From Bacillota bacterium (GTDB taxonomy: Bacteria > Bacillota > Clostridia > Lachnospirales > Lachnospiraceae), in NCBI GenBank assembly GCA_023436065.1, contig JAEZKU010000015.1:1-64000 (forward strand): a stretch of 64,000 nucleotides of DNA, written 5' to 3'. The notes beneath the pieces were generated by a model. That model was not told the origin of the DNA, searched no databases, and saw only the letters and a list, made by a program, of their open reading frames with translations. Positions 34,780 through 43,039 of the stretch are shown here, in pieces (positions within the stretch are counted from its first letter, which is position 1; each line of letters begins with the position of its first letter). Both the position numbers and the translations under genes were made by a program.

Positions 34780-35724
34780 ATGAAAAAAACAGAGAGACAG
34801 AATGGAATTGTCCACTTGTTAAGGATACGAAAAAAAATGACTGCAAAAGAGCTGGCTGGCTATTTTGAGGTGAGTGAGCGGACTATATACAGAGACATAG
34901 ATGCACTCAGTCAGCTTCGTGTTCCTATTGTAGCCTATGAGGGCTTGGGTGGCGGTTATGAAATTGACTCTTCCTATTTTTTACCCAGTATTAAGTTTAG
35001 CGAGCAGGAAGTCTTGATGCTATTGATGGTATTGAAAGCAGGTGAAGAGCTTCGTATCCCCAATATGGTCTCAGATTATAACTTGCTCAGCACTAAGGTG
35101 ATTAACGCTCTATCGGATGAAGAAAGACAAAATGCTGCAAAGGTTATGTCTCACATAGAGTTTAACATTGTACGAATTATGCCAAAAGGATACATTCATG
35201 ATGTGTTAAAACCATTATTAGAGGCGTTTTGGAGGTCTTGTGATCTTCAATTAGGCTATTATCATCCGGAGCGGGACGAGACAGAGCACCGACGATTTTC
35301 TCCGACAAAGCTGTTATTTGCAGATGGCGGATGGTATGTTACCGGCTATTGCCATTTAAGACAGGCCAAGCGAACCTTTAGATTTGACCGAATCGTGTCA
35401 ATCACATGTTTGGATAAAGAAAATCGCTATATGAACAGTCAGTTGTCCTTACCGCAAGATGATAAGTTTCAGTGGTATACATACGAGCTAATGATTGATT
35501 CTTCTCTTTACAGAATCATCAAAGAGGATGTCTATCTGCAGCACGCAGAAGTCAAACCTATAGAAAATGGGTTGCATCTGACTGTCAGAACTCCTTATAA
35601 AGATGAAATACTTCAATTGGTTTTAAGTCATCCCGAACAGGTGACTGCTTTGAAGCCGGAAGCGTTCCTTGAAGAAATTGAAAACTTAAGTCAAGCAATC
35701 TATAAAAAATATCTGAAACCCTGA
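34780..35724 (+). CDS. HTH/WYL-domain transcriptional regulator (YafY type)
   Basis: A 314-residue protein: N-terminal HTH_11 (about 5-60; RKKMTAKELAGYFEVSERTIYRDI), WYL domain (about 135-215, with the pattern LLFADGGWYVTGYCHLRQAKRTFRFDRI) and a WCX C-terminal domain (about 230-310). WYL regulators bind small ligands or nucleic acids. The next gene, a phosphotriesterase-like hydrolase 84 bp away on the same strand, is a plausible target. There is no clear ribosome site before the ATG. Its stop codon lies in a terminator hairpin. Confidence 0.9.
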   Translation: MKKTERQNGIVHLLRIRKKMTAKELAGYFEVSERTIYRDIDALSQLRVPIVAYEGLGGGYEIDSSYFLPSIKFSEQEVLMLLMVLKAGEELRIPNMVSDYNLLSTKVINALSDEERQNAAKVMSHIEFNIVRIMPKGYIHDVLKPLLEAFWRSCDLQLGYYHPERDETEHRRFSPTKLLFADGGWYVTGYCHLRQAKRTFRFDRIVSITCLDKENRYMNSQLSLPQDDKFQWYTYELMIDSSLYRIIKEDVYLQHAEVKPIENGLHLTVRTPYKDEILQLVLSHPEQVTALKPEAFLEEIENLSQAIYKKYLKP

Positions 35725-35747
35725 CAGTCTTATGTCAGGGTTTATTT
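35716..35747 (+). terminator. Terminator at the end of the WYL regulator
   Basis: AAACCCTGACA and TGTCAGGGTTT form a perfect 11 bp stem around GTCTTA, followed by ATTTATT. The stop codon TGA is inside the 5' arm. Confidence 0.85.
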
Positions 35748-35808
35748 ATTAAGATGATGATATATCTTTAATAATAGAACTTTACATAATCAATAGGGAG
35801 GAAGAAAT

Positions 35809-36753
35809 ATGATTTGTACAGCAAGAGGATTAATTCATAAGAGCGAGCTTGGCGTTACTTTAGGACATGAACATATTAAGTGGGAAAGTGATGAGTCTCT
35901 GGCAAACAACATGTACTTTGACAAGCAATATCAGGAAGAGGATATACATTTAGACTTGAATTATATTATGCCTATCATGCTTGACATTAAAGCGAAGGGT
36001 GGAAAGAGTGTTGTAGAAGCATCACCACCTATCGGCGGACAGAATATAAGATTATTAAAAGAGTTATCCGAGCGAGCAGACATGCATATCATTCCTTGTA
36101 CGGGGTGGAATATGACGAAACAACTATATGACGTGTTTCCGATGCATTTCGAAGAACAACTGGCAAACCGTTGGATCAAAGACTTTAAGGAAGGCTTGGA
36201 TACTATAGATGACATAGTTATTCGTCCGGGACACATCAAGCTGTTACTTTACAGAGGTGAGTTGTCAAAAGTAGATAAAGCGATGCTGATCGCGGCCGCG
36301 ATAGCCAGTAAAGAGACAGGGATACCTATTCACTGTCACATCCTGGAGGCAAAAATGGTCCATGAAGTAATTCAGGTATTGGACACAGAAAAAGCAGACT
36401 ATAATAAATTTCTTTGGGCACATGCCGATAAAGAAGCGCATAAGGAAACAATAAAACTAGCGGCTGAAAAAGGGATATGGATAGGCATTGATATTGTAAG
36501 AAAGGGAACCAGTCCTGAGAATTTTGATCTTTTAAATTATGTCATGTCACTTAACTTTGGACATAAGGTGCTGCTTTCACAAGATTACGACTTCTATTCA
36601 GAAGCTAAAAAATCTATCAAAGATCATCCTTGTACAGCTATCTTTGATGAGTTCATCCCTTATTGTTCAGCAAATGGTATTGATAAGCAGGAGATCATAC
36701 GTATTATGACAGAGAATCCTGCGAATTTCTATGATATAGATACAGTTATTTAA
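35809..36753 (+). CDS. Phosphotriesterase-family metal hydrolase
   Basis: A 314-residue TIM-barrel amidohydrolase. Metal ligands are visible in order: LGHEH (HxH near 22-24), the carboxylated-lysine candidate in PGHIKLLL, IPIHCHILEA, WAHADKEA and LLSQDYDF. The family covers phosphotriesterases, lactonases and sugar-phosphate lactonases; many members are lactonases, so the substrate is open. GGGAGGAAG precedes the ATG. It follows the WYL regulator, its likely controller, after a terminator. Confidence 0.87.
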   Translation: MICTARGLIHKSELGVTLGHEHIKWESDESLANNMYFDKQYQEEDIHLDLNYIMPIMLDIKAKGGKSVVEASPPIGGQNIRLLKELSERADMHIIPCTGWNMTKQLYDVFPMHFEEQLANRWIKDFKEGLDTIDDIVIRPGHIKLLLYRGELSKVDKAMLIAAAIASKETGIPIHCHILEAKMVHEVIQVLDTEKADYNKFLWAHADKEAHKETIKLAAEKGIWIGIDIVRKGTSPENFDLLNYVMSLNFGHKVLLSQDYDFYSEAKKSIKDHPCTAIFDEFIPYCSANGIDKQEIIRIMTENPANFYDIDTVI

Positions 36754-36787
36754 TTTGATATGATTATATAATATATTCATAAGCGGA

Positions 36788-36842
36788 AATGGAATAATTT
36801 AACTTGACTTTTCCCCTCGAAATTACTTACAATTTGTGTAAG
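36788..36842. repeat. 55 bp direct repeat, copy 1 (with leader hairpin)
   Basis: This 55 bp is repeated at 37572-37626 with a single mismatch. It contains TTGACT, 18 bp and TACAAT (promoter-like) and a hairpin CTTACA-ATTTG-TGTAAG, extended outward by CTCGAAATT with AATTTCGGGG to about 36852. It starts about 35 bp after the phosphotriesterase stop and lies about 60 bp before the NUDIX start codon. Confidence 0.85.
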
Positions 36843-36903
36843 AATTTCGGGGAGGTTTTATGCCCAGAGGAATAATTAAGATAGTACTTTTAGGAGGAGA
36901 AAG

Positions 36904-37392
36904 ATGCATTTTACAAATTGCCCAAAATGCGGAGATAAATTGATTAATAAAGAGATCGGTGATGAAGGATTGATACCATATTGCAAAACCTGTCAAATAC
37001 CATTATGGGATATGTTTATAACATGTGTCATTTGTGCAGTCATTAATGAATTTGATGAAATTGCGTTGATAAGACAGCAATATGTGTCAGAAACAAATTA
37101 TGTATGCATTGCAGGCATTATTCAGTTAGGAGAAAATGCGGAAGAAACTGTAATGCGAGAAGTCAAAGAAGAAATTGGACTCAAAGTAGAAAAAATTCAA
37201 TATATACGAAGCTATTATTATGACAAAAAACAAATGCTTATGTTGGGATTTAAAGCAAAAGTTAAGAAAGATGAATTTACTATCTCAGAGGAAGTGGATT
37301 CAGCTGCATGGATACCATTATCTAAATCATTATCTAAGCTTAAGGATGGAAGTATAGCATGGCAACTAGTAAATGAAATCAATGAGAGTTGA
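36904..37392 (+). CDS. NUDIX hydrolase with N-terminal zinc ribbon
   Basis: A 162-residue protein: zinc ribbon (CPKCGDKL at 5-12 with YCKTCQ at 29-34) followed by a NUDIX domain. The Nudix box GENAEETVMREVKEEIGLKVE fits GX5EX7REUXEEXGU fully, so it should bind metal and cleave a nucleoside-diphosphate derivative. The zinc-ribbon layout resembles NudC-type NAD pyrophosphatases in reduced form. GGAGGAGAAAG precedes the ATG. The gene is flanked by two copies of a 55 bp direct repeat. Confidence 0.88.
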   Translation: MHFTNCPKCGDKLINKEIGDEGLIPYCKTCQIPLWDMFITCVICAVINEFDEIALIRQQYVSETNYVCIAGIIQLGENAEETVMREVKEEIGLKVEKIQYIRSYYYDKKQMLMLGFKAKVKKDEFTISEEVDSAAWIPLSKSLSKLKDGSIAWQLVNEINES

Positions 37393-37571
37393 ATTCCTAA
37401 TTGTAAAGATGTTAAATGCTTATCGGAGAAAAAGGTAAATGTAAAAAATCTGGTAGTATGACAATTCCACGTTATACTAAGGAACTATTGCTTAATGATT
37501 TAGTTGTGCTTGAAGAAAGGCGAGATTATTATTGGTAAATAAGAGATGGTAGCAGATAAATCTATACTGGG

Positions 37572-37626
37572 AATGGAATAATTTAACTTGACTTTCCCCC
37601 TCGAAATTACTTACAATTTGTGTAAG
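37572..37626. repeat. 55 bp direct repeat, copy 2 (with leader hairpin)
   Basis: 54 of 55 bases match copy 1 at 36788-36842. The inner stem CTTACA/TGTAAG is identical; the outer arm differs after the repeat (CAATCTCGAGAGG instead of AATTTCGGGGAGG) but still closes the stem with CCTCGA/TCGAGAGG. It lies about 70 bp before the start codon of the RDD-TPR-S41 gene, nearly the same distance as copy 1 from the NUDIX gene. Confidence 0.85.
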
Positions 37627-37697
37627 CAATCTCGAGAGGATTTTTAATATCAAGAGGTAATAAACGATTAAATTATATGTGGAATGAGGGGAATGAA

Positions 37698-40406
37698 ATG
37701 GAAGCATATACAAACATTATGGATAGTCCGGTATCTGCATGGAAACGTTTCTTTGCGCGGAGTATAGATACGTGGATAATCAATATACCTGTTTTACTGT
37801 GCTTGTATTTTGCGTCGGATTTACTGGACAGACCTCTTTTTGGACGTATGCAAGGGGTTATAATAAGTGTGTTAATAATGCTTATAGAAACATTTTATGA
37901 GACAATAAGCTTATCTTCTTTTGGAACAACGTTAGGAAAAAGAGCGTTTGGTATTAAGGTTACGACAGAAGAGGGGCAAAACTTAAGTTTCTCTAATAGC
38001 TTATCTAGGACAATAAAGGTTTGGACTGTTGGATTAGGGCTGTCTATTCCCTACATTTCAATCATTACAAGAATCATAGCTTGTGCTAAATATTCAAAGT
38101 CAAGTGCTACATTTTGGGATAAAAACAGATTTAAAGTCTATCAAATGAATAATGTTAAAACAGAATTATCCGGTTCGGTTGTTTTAATAGTGTTCATTTT
38201 TTATATCATTACAGCTATCGGTACTAATATGGAAGATATAAGTACTAGTATAACTTCAACAGAAAATAAGGTGGATAAGCTATTTAATGAAGGTAAGTAT
38301 GAAGAAATAATCAATATTTATGAAACAGATATGGATAAGTCAAGCATTAATGATGACTTATATAGTATTATTGGATATTCATATATGATGGTAGAGGACT
38401 ATCAAAATGCGAAGGAAGCCTTTTTGAGTGGTGTAGAAGTTAACTCAACAATTGAAACGCTGGATACACTCTATAATAATTTGAGCTGGGCCTGTTATAA
38501 TTTGCATGAGTATGACGAAGCCTTGAGATATAGTGAATTAGGGCTTGAGCTTGATCCTCAAAGTGCATCAGAATATGTGAATTATGGAAATGCACTTTTG
38601 GAATTTGACAGAGAGGATGAGGCGATTGCAGCCTATGAGGAAAGTCTGATCTATGATGAAGAAACGAAAGAAGCCTTATATGGAATTGGATTAATTCATT
38701 ATGATCGTGGCAATTATGAAAATGCTATAGATTATTTTGGCAAATATATTGCTATTGAAGAAGATGCTGAAGTCTATTGCTATTTAGCTTTATCCCAACT
38801 ATATCTTAATAATAATGTAACGAATGTGGTGAACTACTTAACAAAAGCGAGTGACCTTAATCCTGAAGCTGCTATGGTCCAAGATACATGGGTAAAGTAC
38901 TATAATAATGTTGGGGACTATTCATCAGTAATAGAGCTTTATGAAGAAAAACTGGTTCAGGATCCTGATAATTATGATCTTCTTTGCGATATAGCAGAGG
39001 CTTATCACAACAATAATAATACTGATTTTGCTTTCGAACATATTGATAAAGCCATATCTCTTATGCCTGAGGAACCTCACGCTTATTCATTAAAAGCGCG
39101 ATTTTGCTACTCACTAAATGACTATTACAAGCTTGATGAAATAGTCAACCAGATGCTTGCTCAAGCATCAAATGAAGCAGATGCCTTATATAATGCTGGA
39201 GAAATTTACTATAATACAGGAGAATATTTGAGAGCAGCTCAGTATTATGAGAAATCAATTGCTATCAATGATGCCAGTGAAGAGAGCTATGAGGGGGCTG
39301 TCGCAGCGCTTTATTATGCTAAAAGGTATACAAGGTGTAAAAATACTGCACTAAAAGCACTCACTAAGTTTAATAATGTAAATATCAATTATTATCTGGC
39401 TTATGTTTATTCAAAACTGAATTATCCGGATATGGCCATTTATTATTATCTTATAGCTCTTGATCTTACACCTAATGATGTATATTTACTTACGGATATT
39501 GGATGGGAATATTATTATAAACAAGATTATGATGAGGCAGCACAGTGGTTAATGCAAGCATTAGAACAGGATAGTTCTATTCAAAGAGTAAATGACTTAA
39601 AAGCAGCTCTTGCAGTTAAGGACCAATCGCTTATAACTCAAATATCAAAATTTCTAGAAGACAGTTATCTTTATTTTAAATCGACGGATAATTATAATCA
39701 GGTAAAAGAGAGATTAATTAGTAAGAAAGATCCATCAATTGAAGATGTTTATGAGCTTGTTAGTACGGCATATAAATCGGATGATTTATTTACATATATG
39801 CTATCAGGCCATGATTATAGATATTATATGGCAATGAATCAGGAGAGGACTGTTGAGTATAATCAATTGGACGATAATAGAGAATATATTCGTATTTCTT
39901 CCTTTATGCCAAGGACTTCAAATGAGTTCTTAGATATTATTGAAAATATTGACGATACCGAGCAAAAAGACCTTATCATTGATTTGCGTAATAATTATGG
40001 TGGTAATACAAACAGTGGCTGCAATATACTGGACTTTTTGTTAAGTGAATGCGTTGTTTGCAATCTGATTGATAAAGGCGGATATACGAACCAATATTAT
40101 TCGGATGCTTCACAGATTGTGTTTAAAAATATCTATGTACTGACAAATGAAAATTCTGCAAGTTGCTCTGAACTTGTAGCTCTTGGTCTAAAGACATACT
40201 TGGATAATGTTACAATCATTGGTGAAAGAACTTATGGAAAAGGTGTTGGCCAATTAGTCTATGAAGACAAAAAGAGAGAGTTTGCCCTGTTTCTGGTTAA
40301 CCATTATTGGAATGTTCGAGAAAACAACATTATGGATGTAGGTATTGAACCGGATGTTTATGTGAATAGTAGTGAGCTTGAAGATTATCTTTCGGTAATT
40401 CAATAA
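37698..40406 (+). CDS. RDD membrane domain - TPR array - S41 peptidase fusion
   Basis: A 902-residue protein with an uncommon domain order. Residues about 8-150 form an RDD domain (AWKRFFARSIDTWIINIPVL, FGTTLGKRAFGIKV) with several spans and a further span near 158-177. Residues about 190-650 hold at least ten TPR-like repeats (for example EALYGIGLIHYDRGNYENAI). The C-terminal 170 residues are an S41 (CtpA-like) peptidase domain: LIIDLRNNYGGNTNSG, the serine in NSASCSE (about 822) and the lysine 26 residues later in ERTYGKG, so the Ser-Lys pair is present. No PDZ is seen. ATG 37698 follows GAGGGGAATGAA. A membrane-tethered, TPR-guided protease is inferred. Confidence 0.85.
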   Translation: MEAYTNIMDSPVSAWKRFFARSIDTWIINIPVLLCLYFASDLLDRPLFGRMQGVIISVLIMLIETFYETISLSSFGTTLGKRAFGIKVTTEEGQNLSFSNSLSRTIKVWTVGLGLSIPYISIITRIIACAKYSKSSATFWDKNRFKVYQMNNVKTELSGSVVLIVFIFYIITAIGTNMEDISTSITSTENKVDKLFNEGKYEEIINIYETDMDKSSINDDLYSIIGYSYMMVEDYQNAKEAFLSGVEVNSTIETLDTLYNNLSWACYNLHEYDEALRYSELGLELDPQSASEYVNYGNALLEFDREDEAIAAYEESLIYDEETKEALYGIGLIHYDRGNYENAIDYFGKYIAIEEDAEVYCYLALSQLYLNNNVTNVVNYLTKASDLNPEAAMVQDTWVKYYNNVGDYSSVIELYEEKLVQDPDNYDLLCDIAEAYHNNNNTDFAFEHIDKAISLMPEEPHAYSLKARFCYSLNDYYKLDEIVNQMLAQASNEADALYNAGEIYYNTGEYLRAAQYYEKSIAINDASEESYEGAVAALYYAKRYTRCKNTALKALTKFNNVNINYYLAYVYSKLNYPDMAIYYYLIALDLTPNDVYLLTDIGWEYYYKQDYDEAAQWLMQALEQDSSIQRVNDLKAALAVKDQSLITQISKFLEDSYLYFKSTDNYNQVKERLISKKDPSIEDVYELVSTAYKSDDLFTYMLSGHDYRYYMAMNQERTVEYNQLDDNREYIRISSFMPRTSNEFLDIIENIDDTEQKDLIIDLRNNYGGNTNSGCNILDFLLSECVVCNLIDKGGYTNQYYSDASQIVFKNIYVLTNENSASCSELVALGLKTYLDNVTIIGERTYGKGVGQLVYEDKKREFALFLVNHYWNVRENNIMDVGIEPDVYVNSSELEDYLSVIQ

Positions 40407-40554
40407 CATAAGCACTTAAGCCATTAGGAGAGGTAAAATCATATTTGACTTTGCCCCTTTTGTTCCCGTATTGTGATGCAAACCAACTACCAGATAAGCT
40501 TATGTTTAAGATTAGTATTGTAGCCAAATTCAAATTAGCAGAGGAAATCAGTAT

Positions 40555-40968
40555 ATGGAAAATACTCAAAACTACATAAATTGGATTCGAAGTAAAGTTG
40601 GGCATGATAAGATTATTCTAAATTTTGCAGGTGGTTGCGTATTTAATGAAAAGGGAGAAGTGTTGCTGCAAAGGAGAGGTGACAGTAATAAGTGGGGGTT
40701 ACCTGGTGGAGCCATAGAACTTGGAGAAACACCTCAGATGGCAGCAATCAGAGAGATAAAAGAAGAAACCGGTTTAGACGTTGAAGTGGTTAATCTGATA
40801 GGAATATATACAGATTGTGATATAGAATATTCAAATGGTGATAAGGTTCAAAGTATATGCATTGCTTATAAACTAAATGTGATAGGTGGACATTTGCATT
40901 TTGATAACAAAGAAACATTAGAGCTAAAATACTTTTCATTGGATGATATGCCTGAGTTGTTTTGTTAA
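40555..40968 (+). CDS. NUDIX hydrolase, probably shortened by a late in-frame stop
   Basis: A 137-residue NUDIX protein with a full Nudix box (GGAIELGETPQMAAIREIKEETGLDVEV). It begins at ATG 40555 with AGAGGAAATCAGTAT upstream. The frame ends LPELFC-like (DDMPELFC) at TAA 40966-40968, but the same frame continues for 12 more sense codons (QHEDILCDIKAK) to a TAA at 41005-41007, and that stretch looks like the usual C-terminal helix of such proteins (F-x-x-QH-x-DIL). The catalytic part is intact, so the enzyme may still work. Confidence 0.82.
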   Translation: MENTQNYINWIRSKVGHDKIILNFAGGCVFNEKGEVLLQRRGDSNKWGLPGGAIELGETPQMAAIREIKEETGLDVEVVNLIGIYTDCDIEYSNGDKVQSICIAYKLNVIGGHLHFDNKETLELKYFSLDDMPELFC

Positions 40969-41117
40969 CAGCATGAAGATATTTTATGTGATATTAAGGC
41001 AAAATAAAGTCCTATGTATAGTAAGATTGAAGCTCATGTCATTTGCTAAATGATACAGGATGAAATAATAATACATAATAAGTAGTCAGATTTGATATTA
41101 AAATGGAGAGTGTACAT

Positions 41118-41465
41118 ATGATGCTATTTAAGGGGAAACCTATTGCTTTGATTATAGTTACAACAACCTTTTAGGTAATATCATTGATTATGATAATATC
41201 ATATGGCGATTGGAAGTACTTATTTGCCGCCATAAGTATTTGTATAAGTTTATTATCTTCTATAGTGCTTTACCTGGCATATAGACGTAGTGAGTTTGGT
41301 TTCATGTCGCCAAAGAAATATAAGAAAGCAATATTTTTATATGAAAAGAATAAAGTGTTATTTGACTTATTAAAGAAGATTGATAATAGCAATACCAAGT
41401 TAAAACCAGATGATGCAATAGATAAAGCTATAGAATTGATCTATGATCATTATCGCCATGAATAG
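41118..41465 (+). pseudogene. Small membrane protein interrupted by an in-frame TAG
   Basis: From ATG 41118, which has GGAGAGTGTACAT upstream, the frame reads 18 residues of a basic-then-hydrophobic start, meets TAG at 41172-41174, and then continues open to 41465. An internal ATG at 41184 would give 93 residues but has no ribosome site. The full frame would be a 115-codon protein with two membrane helices and a charged cytoplasmic tail. I do not recognise a family. It may be a recent pseudogene, or the downstream part may be expressed from another start. Confidence 0.5.
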
Positions 41466-41597
41466 GTAGATATAAAAGGGTAACTTAATAATAATAGTGT
41501 TAAGGTTATTACTGCAATCGTTGCCGTTTACGATACAAAGAAGTGATACATAGCGAACATATTGGATACAGAATTTAGTTTTAAGGGGACATATACT

Positions 41598-41903
41598 ATG
41601 GATGAATTTAGTAATATACAAAAAGTAATATTTGATAATAAAGTGAAAAAAGGCTTTAATACAACAAATGTTGAGTTGGAATTCTGCTTTACTTATGGCG
41701 AACTTTCTGAAGCATTTGAAGCATATAGAGAGAAATTACCCTCTGCTGGTGAAGAATTAGCCGATGTTGCTATTTACTTATATGGTATTGCAGAAATTTT
41801 CGGCTATGATTTGAATGAAGAAATCTTAAAAAAAGTAAGTAAAAACAGAAATCGTATATATAAAAATATTAATAGTGTAAATACCCGAATAAACGAAGAT
41901 TAG
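41598..41903 (+). CDS. MazG-like nucleotide pyrophosphohydrolase domain protein
   Basis: A 101-residue all-alpha NTP-PPase. The metal site follows the ExxE then ExxD pattern (GELSEAFEAYRE and GEELADVAIYLYG). Such enzymes remove non-canonical or excess nucleoside triphosphates. ATG 41598 follows AAGGGG at 9 nt; a TTG at 41562 would give 12 more residues without a ribosome site. AT-rich like its neighbours. Confidence 0.82.
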   Translation: MDEFSNIQKVIFDNKVKKGFNTTNVELEFCFTYGELSEAFEAYREKLPSAGEELADVAIYLYGIAEIFGYDLNEEILKKVSKNRNRIYKNINSVNTRINED

Positions 41904-41968
41904 TAATTACGATATCTTTACGAATTATGTATCGATAATTATTTTTATTAGCCCAGGAGGATAAATAT

Positions 41969-42493
41969 ATGATATACCTTGTACGACAAGGTCAAACCGA
42001 TTGGAACTTATTCAATAGATGTAACGGAAGTACAGAAACTTTTCTAAATCAAACGGGTATTGAGCAGGCGGAATTACATTACCAAAATTTAAAGAATGTT
42101 AAGTTTGATATGTGTTTCTGTAGCCCACAAAAACGAACAAAGCAAACCTGTGAAATCATTTATAAAGGTCCGATTGTGTTTGATGATAGGCTGAAAGAAA
42201 TAATTTGCGGAGAGTTTGAGGGTAAAGAAGAAACTCCTGAAATGATAAATCTTTTGTGGCAAGCAGTTGTTAAAGGAGATAAGGACACTGAAAAATTTGA
42301 TGACTTTATGAAGCGGAACTTAGATTTCTGTGATATGATTCAGGAAAACTACAAAGGGAAAAATATACTAATCGTTACTCACGCTGCAAATGTAAGAGTA
42401 TTAATCTATTATTTCCTTGGTAAACCCAGGGATTATGATTTTAGTAAGACCCTAATCAAAAGAGGCGAGCTAATAACATTTGAAAATTCATAA
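41969..42493 (+). CDS. Histidine-phosphatase-superfamily protein with RHG changed to RQG
   Basis: A 174-residue member of the phosphoglycerate-mutase-like family: MIYLVRQGQTDWNLFNRCNG at the N-terminus, FCSPQKRTKQTCEII, the general-acid region IICGEFEG and the second histidine in IVTHAANVRVL. The family's catalytic histidine, in RHG, is replaced by Gln (codon CAA), so formation of the phosphohistidine intermediate should fail. Everything else around the site is conserved. It could be a recently inactivated enzyme or a non-catalytic binder. GGAGGATAAATAT precedes the ATG. Confidence 0.85.
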   Translation: MIYLVRQGQTDWNLFNRCNGSTETFLNQTGIEQAELHYQNLKNVKFDMCFCSPQKRTKQTCEIIYKGPIVFDDRLKEIICGEFEGKEETPEMINLLWQAVVKGDKDTEKFDDFMKRNLDFCDMIQENYKGKNILIVTHAANVRVLIYYFLGKPRDYDFSKTLIKRGELITFENS

Positions 42494-42608
42494 ACTTGAA
42501 TATTATACCCCAGCCAAATAGGCAAATACGAAGTTTGGCTACATTACATTCTTTAAAATTGTATAATAAGAAATTTCAATAAACAATTTATACTTATGGA
42601 GGATGAAC

Positions 42609-43016
42609 ATGCAAATAACATACGACACAAGAAAAGATTTACCATGTGAACCGTTACATAATTTATTTCATGCAGTAGGGTGGTCTAATGGACAAATAAC
42701 CCAGGACATGCTGGAGAAATTCAATCTGCCGTTTATCAATTCAACAATAGTCATTTCTGCATGGACGGATGATAATTTGGTCGGATGTGTTAGAGTGCTA
42801 AGTGACAGGATATTCAGATCTATCATATATGATTTGGCTGTGTTGCCGGAATATCAGAACCAGGGGATTGGTAAAGAGCTGGTGAGAAGATGCATGGAAT
42901 GTTTTCCTGATTCAGAGTGGTTGGTTGTGACGGAAACAGCAGCAGGGTTCTATGAGAAGATGGGCTTTAAACTTAATAAAGATATCTTCTTAAGTATTCC
43001 CTGCAAATGGTTTTAA
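42609..43016 (+). CDS. GNAT-family N-acetyltransferase
   Basis: A 135-residue GNAT protein. The acetyl-CoA loop is LAVLPEYQNQGIGKELVRRCME (Q-x-x-G-x-G), preceded by VGCVRVLSD, and the C-terminal VVTETAAGFYEKMGFK is typical. The substrate is unknown. I chose ATG 42609 because GGAGG ends 6 nt before it; ATG 42603 is directly against the ribosome site. argC starts 23 nt after the stop, on the same strand. Confidence 0.88.
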   Translation: MQITYDTRKDLPCEPLHNLFHAVGWSNGQITQDMLEKFNLPFINSTIVISAWTDDNLVGCVRVLSDRIFRSIIYDLAVLPEYQNQGIGKELVRRCMECFPDSEWLVVTETAAGFYEKMGFKLNKDIFLSIPCKWF

Positions 43017-43039
43017 TTTATAATAAAGGAGTGAAAGAA

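Noticed and set aside
37416..37538. 40-codon open frame between the NUDIX gene and the second 55 bp repeat
   Set aside because: It has an ATG and a Lys/Cys-rich start but no ribosome site; perhaps a gene remnant, too weak to call.
41172..41174. TAG as a recoded (pyrrolysine) codon
   Set aside because: Every other gene with a TAG stop in the window ends normally there, and no pyrrolysine genes are in the window; a nonsense mutation is simpler.
42513..42540. AGCCAAA/TTTGGCT hairpin after the histidine phosphatase gene
   Set aside because: Only 7 bp with no U tract; not a convincing terminator.
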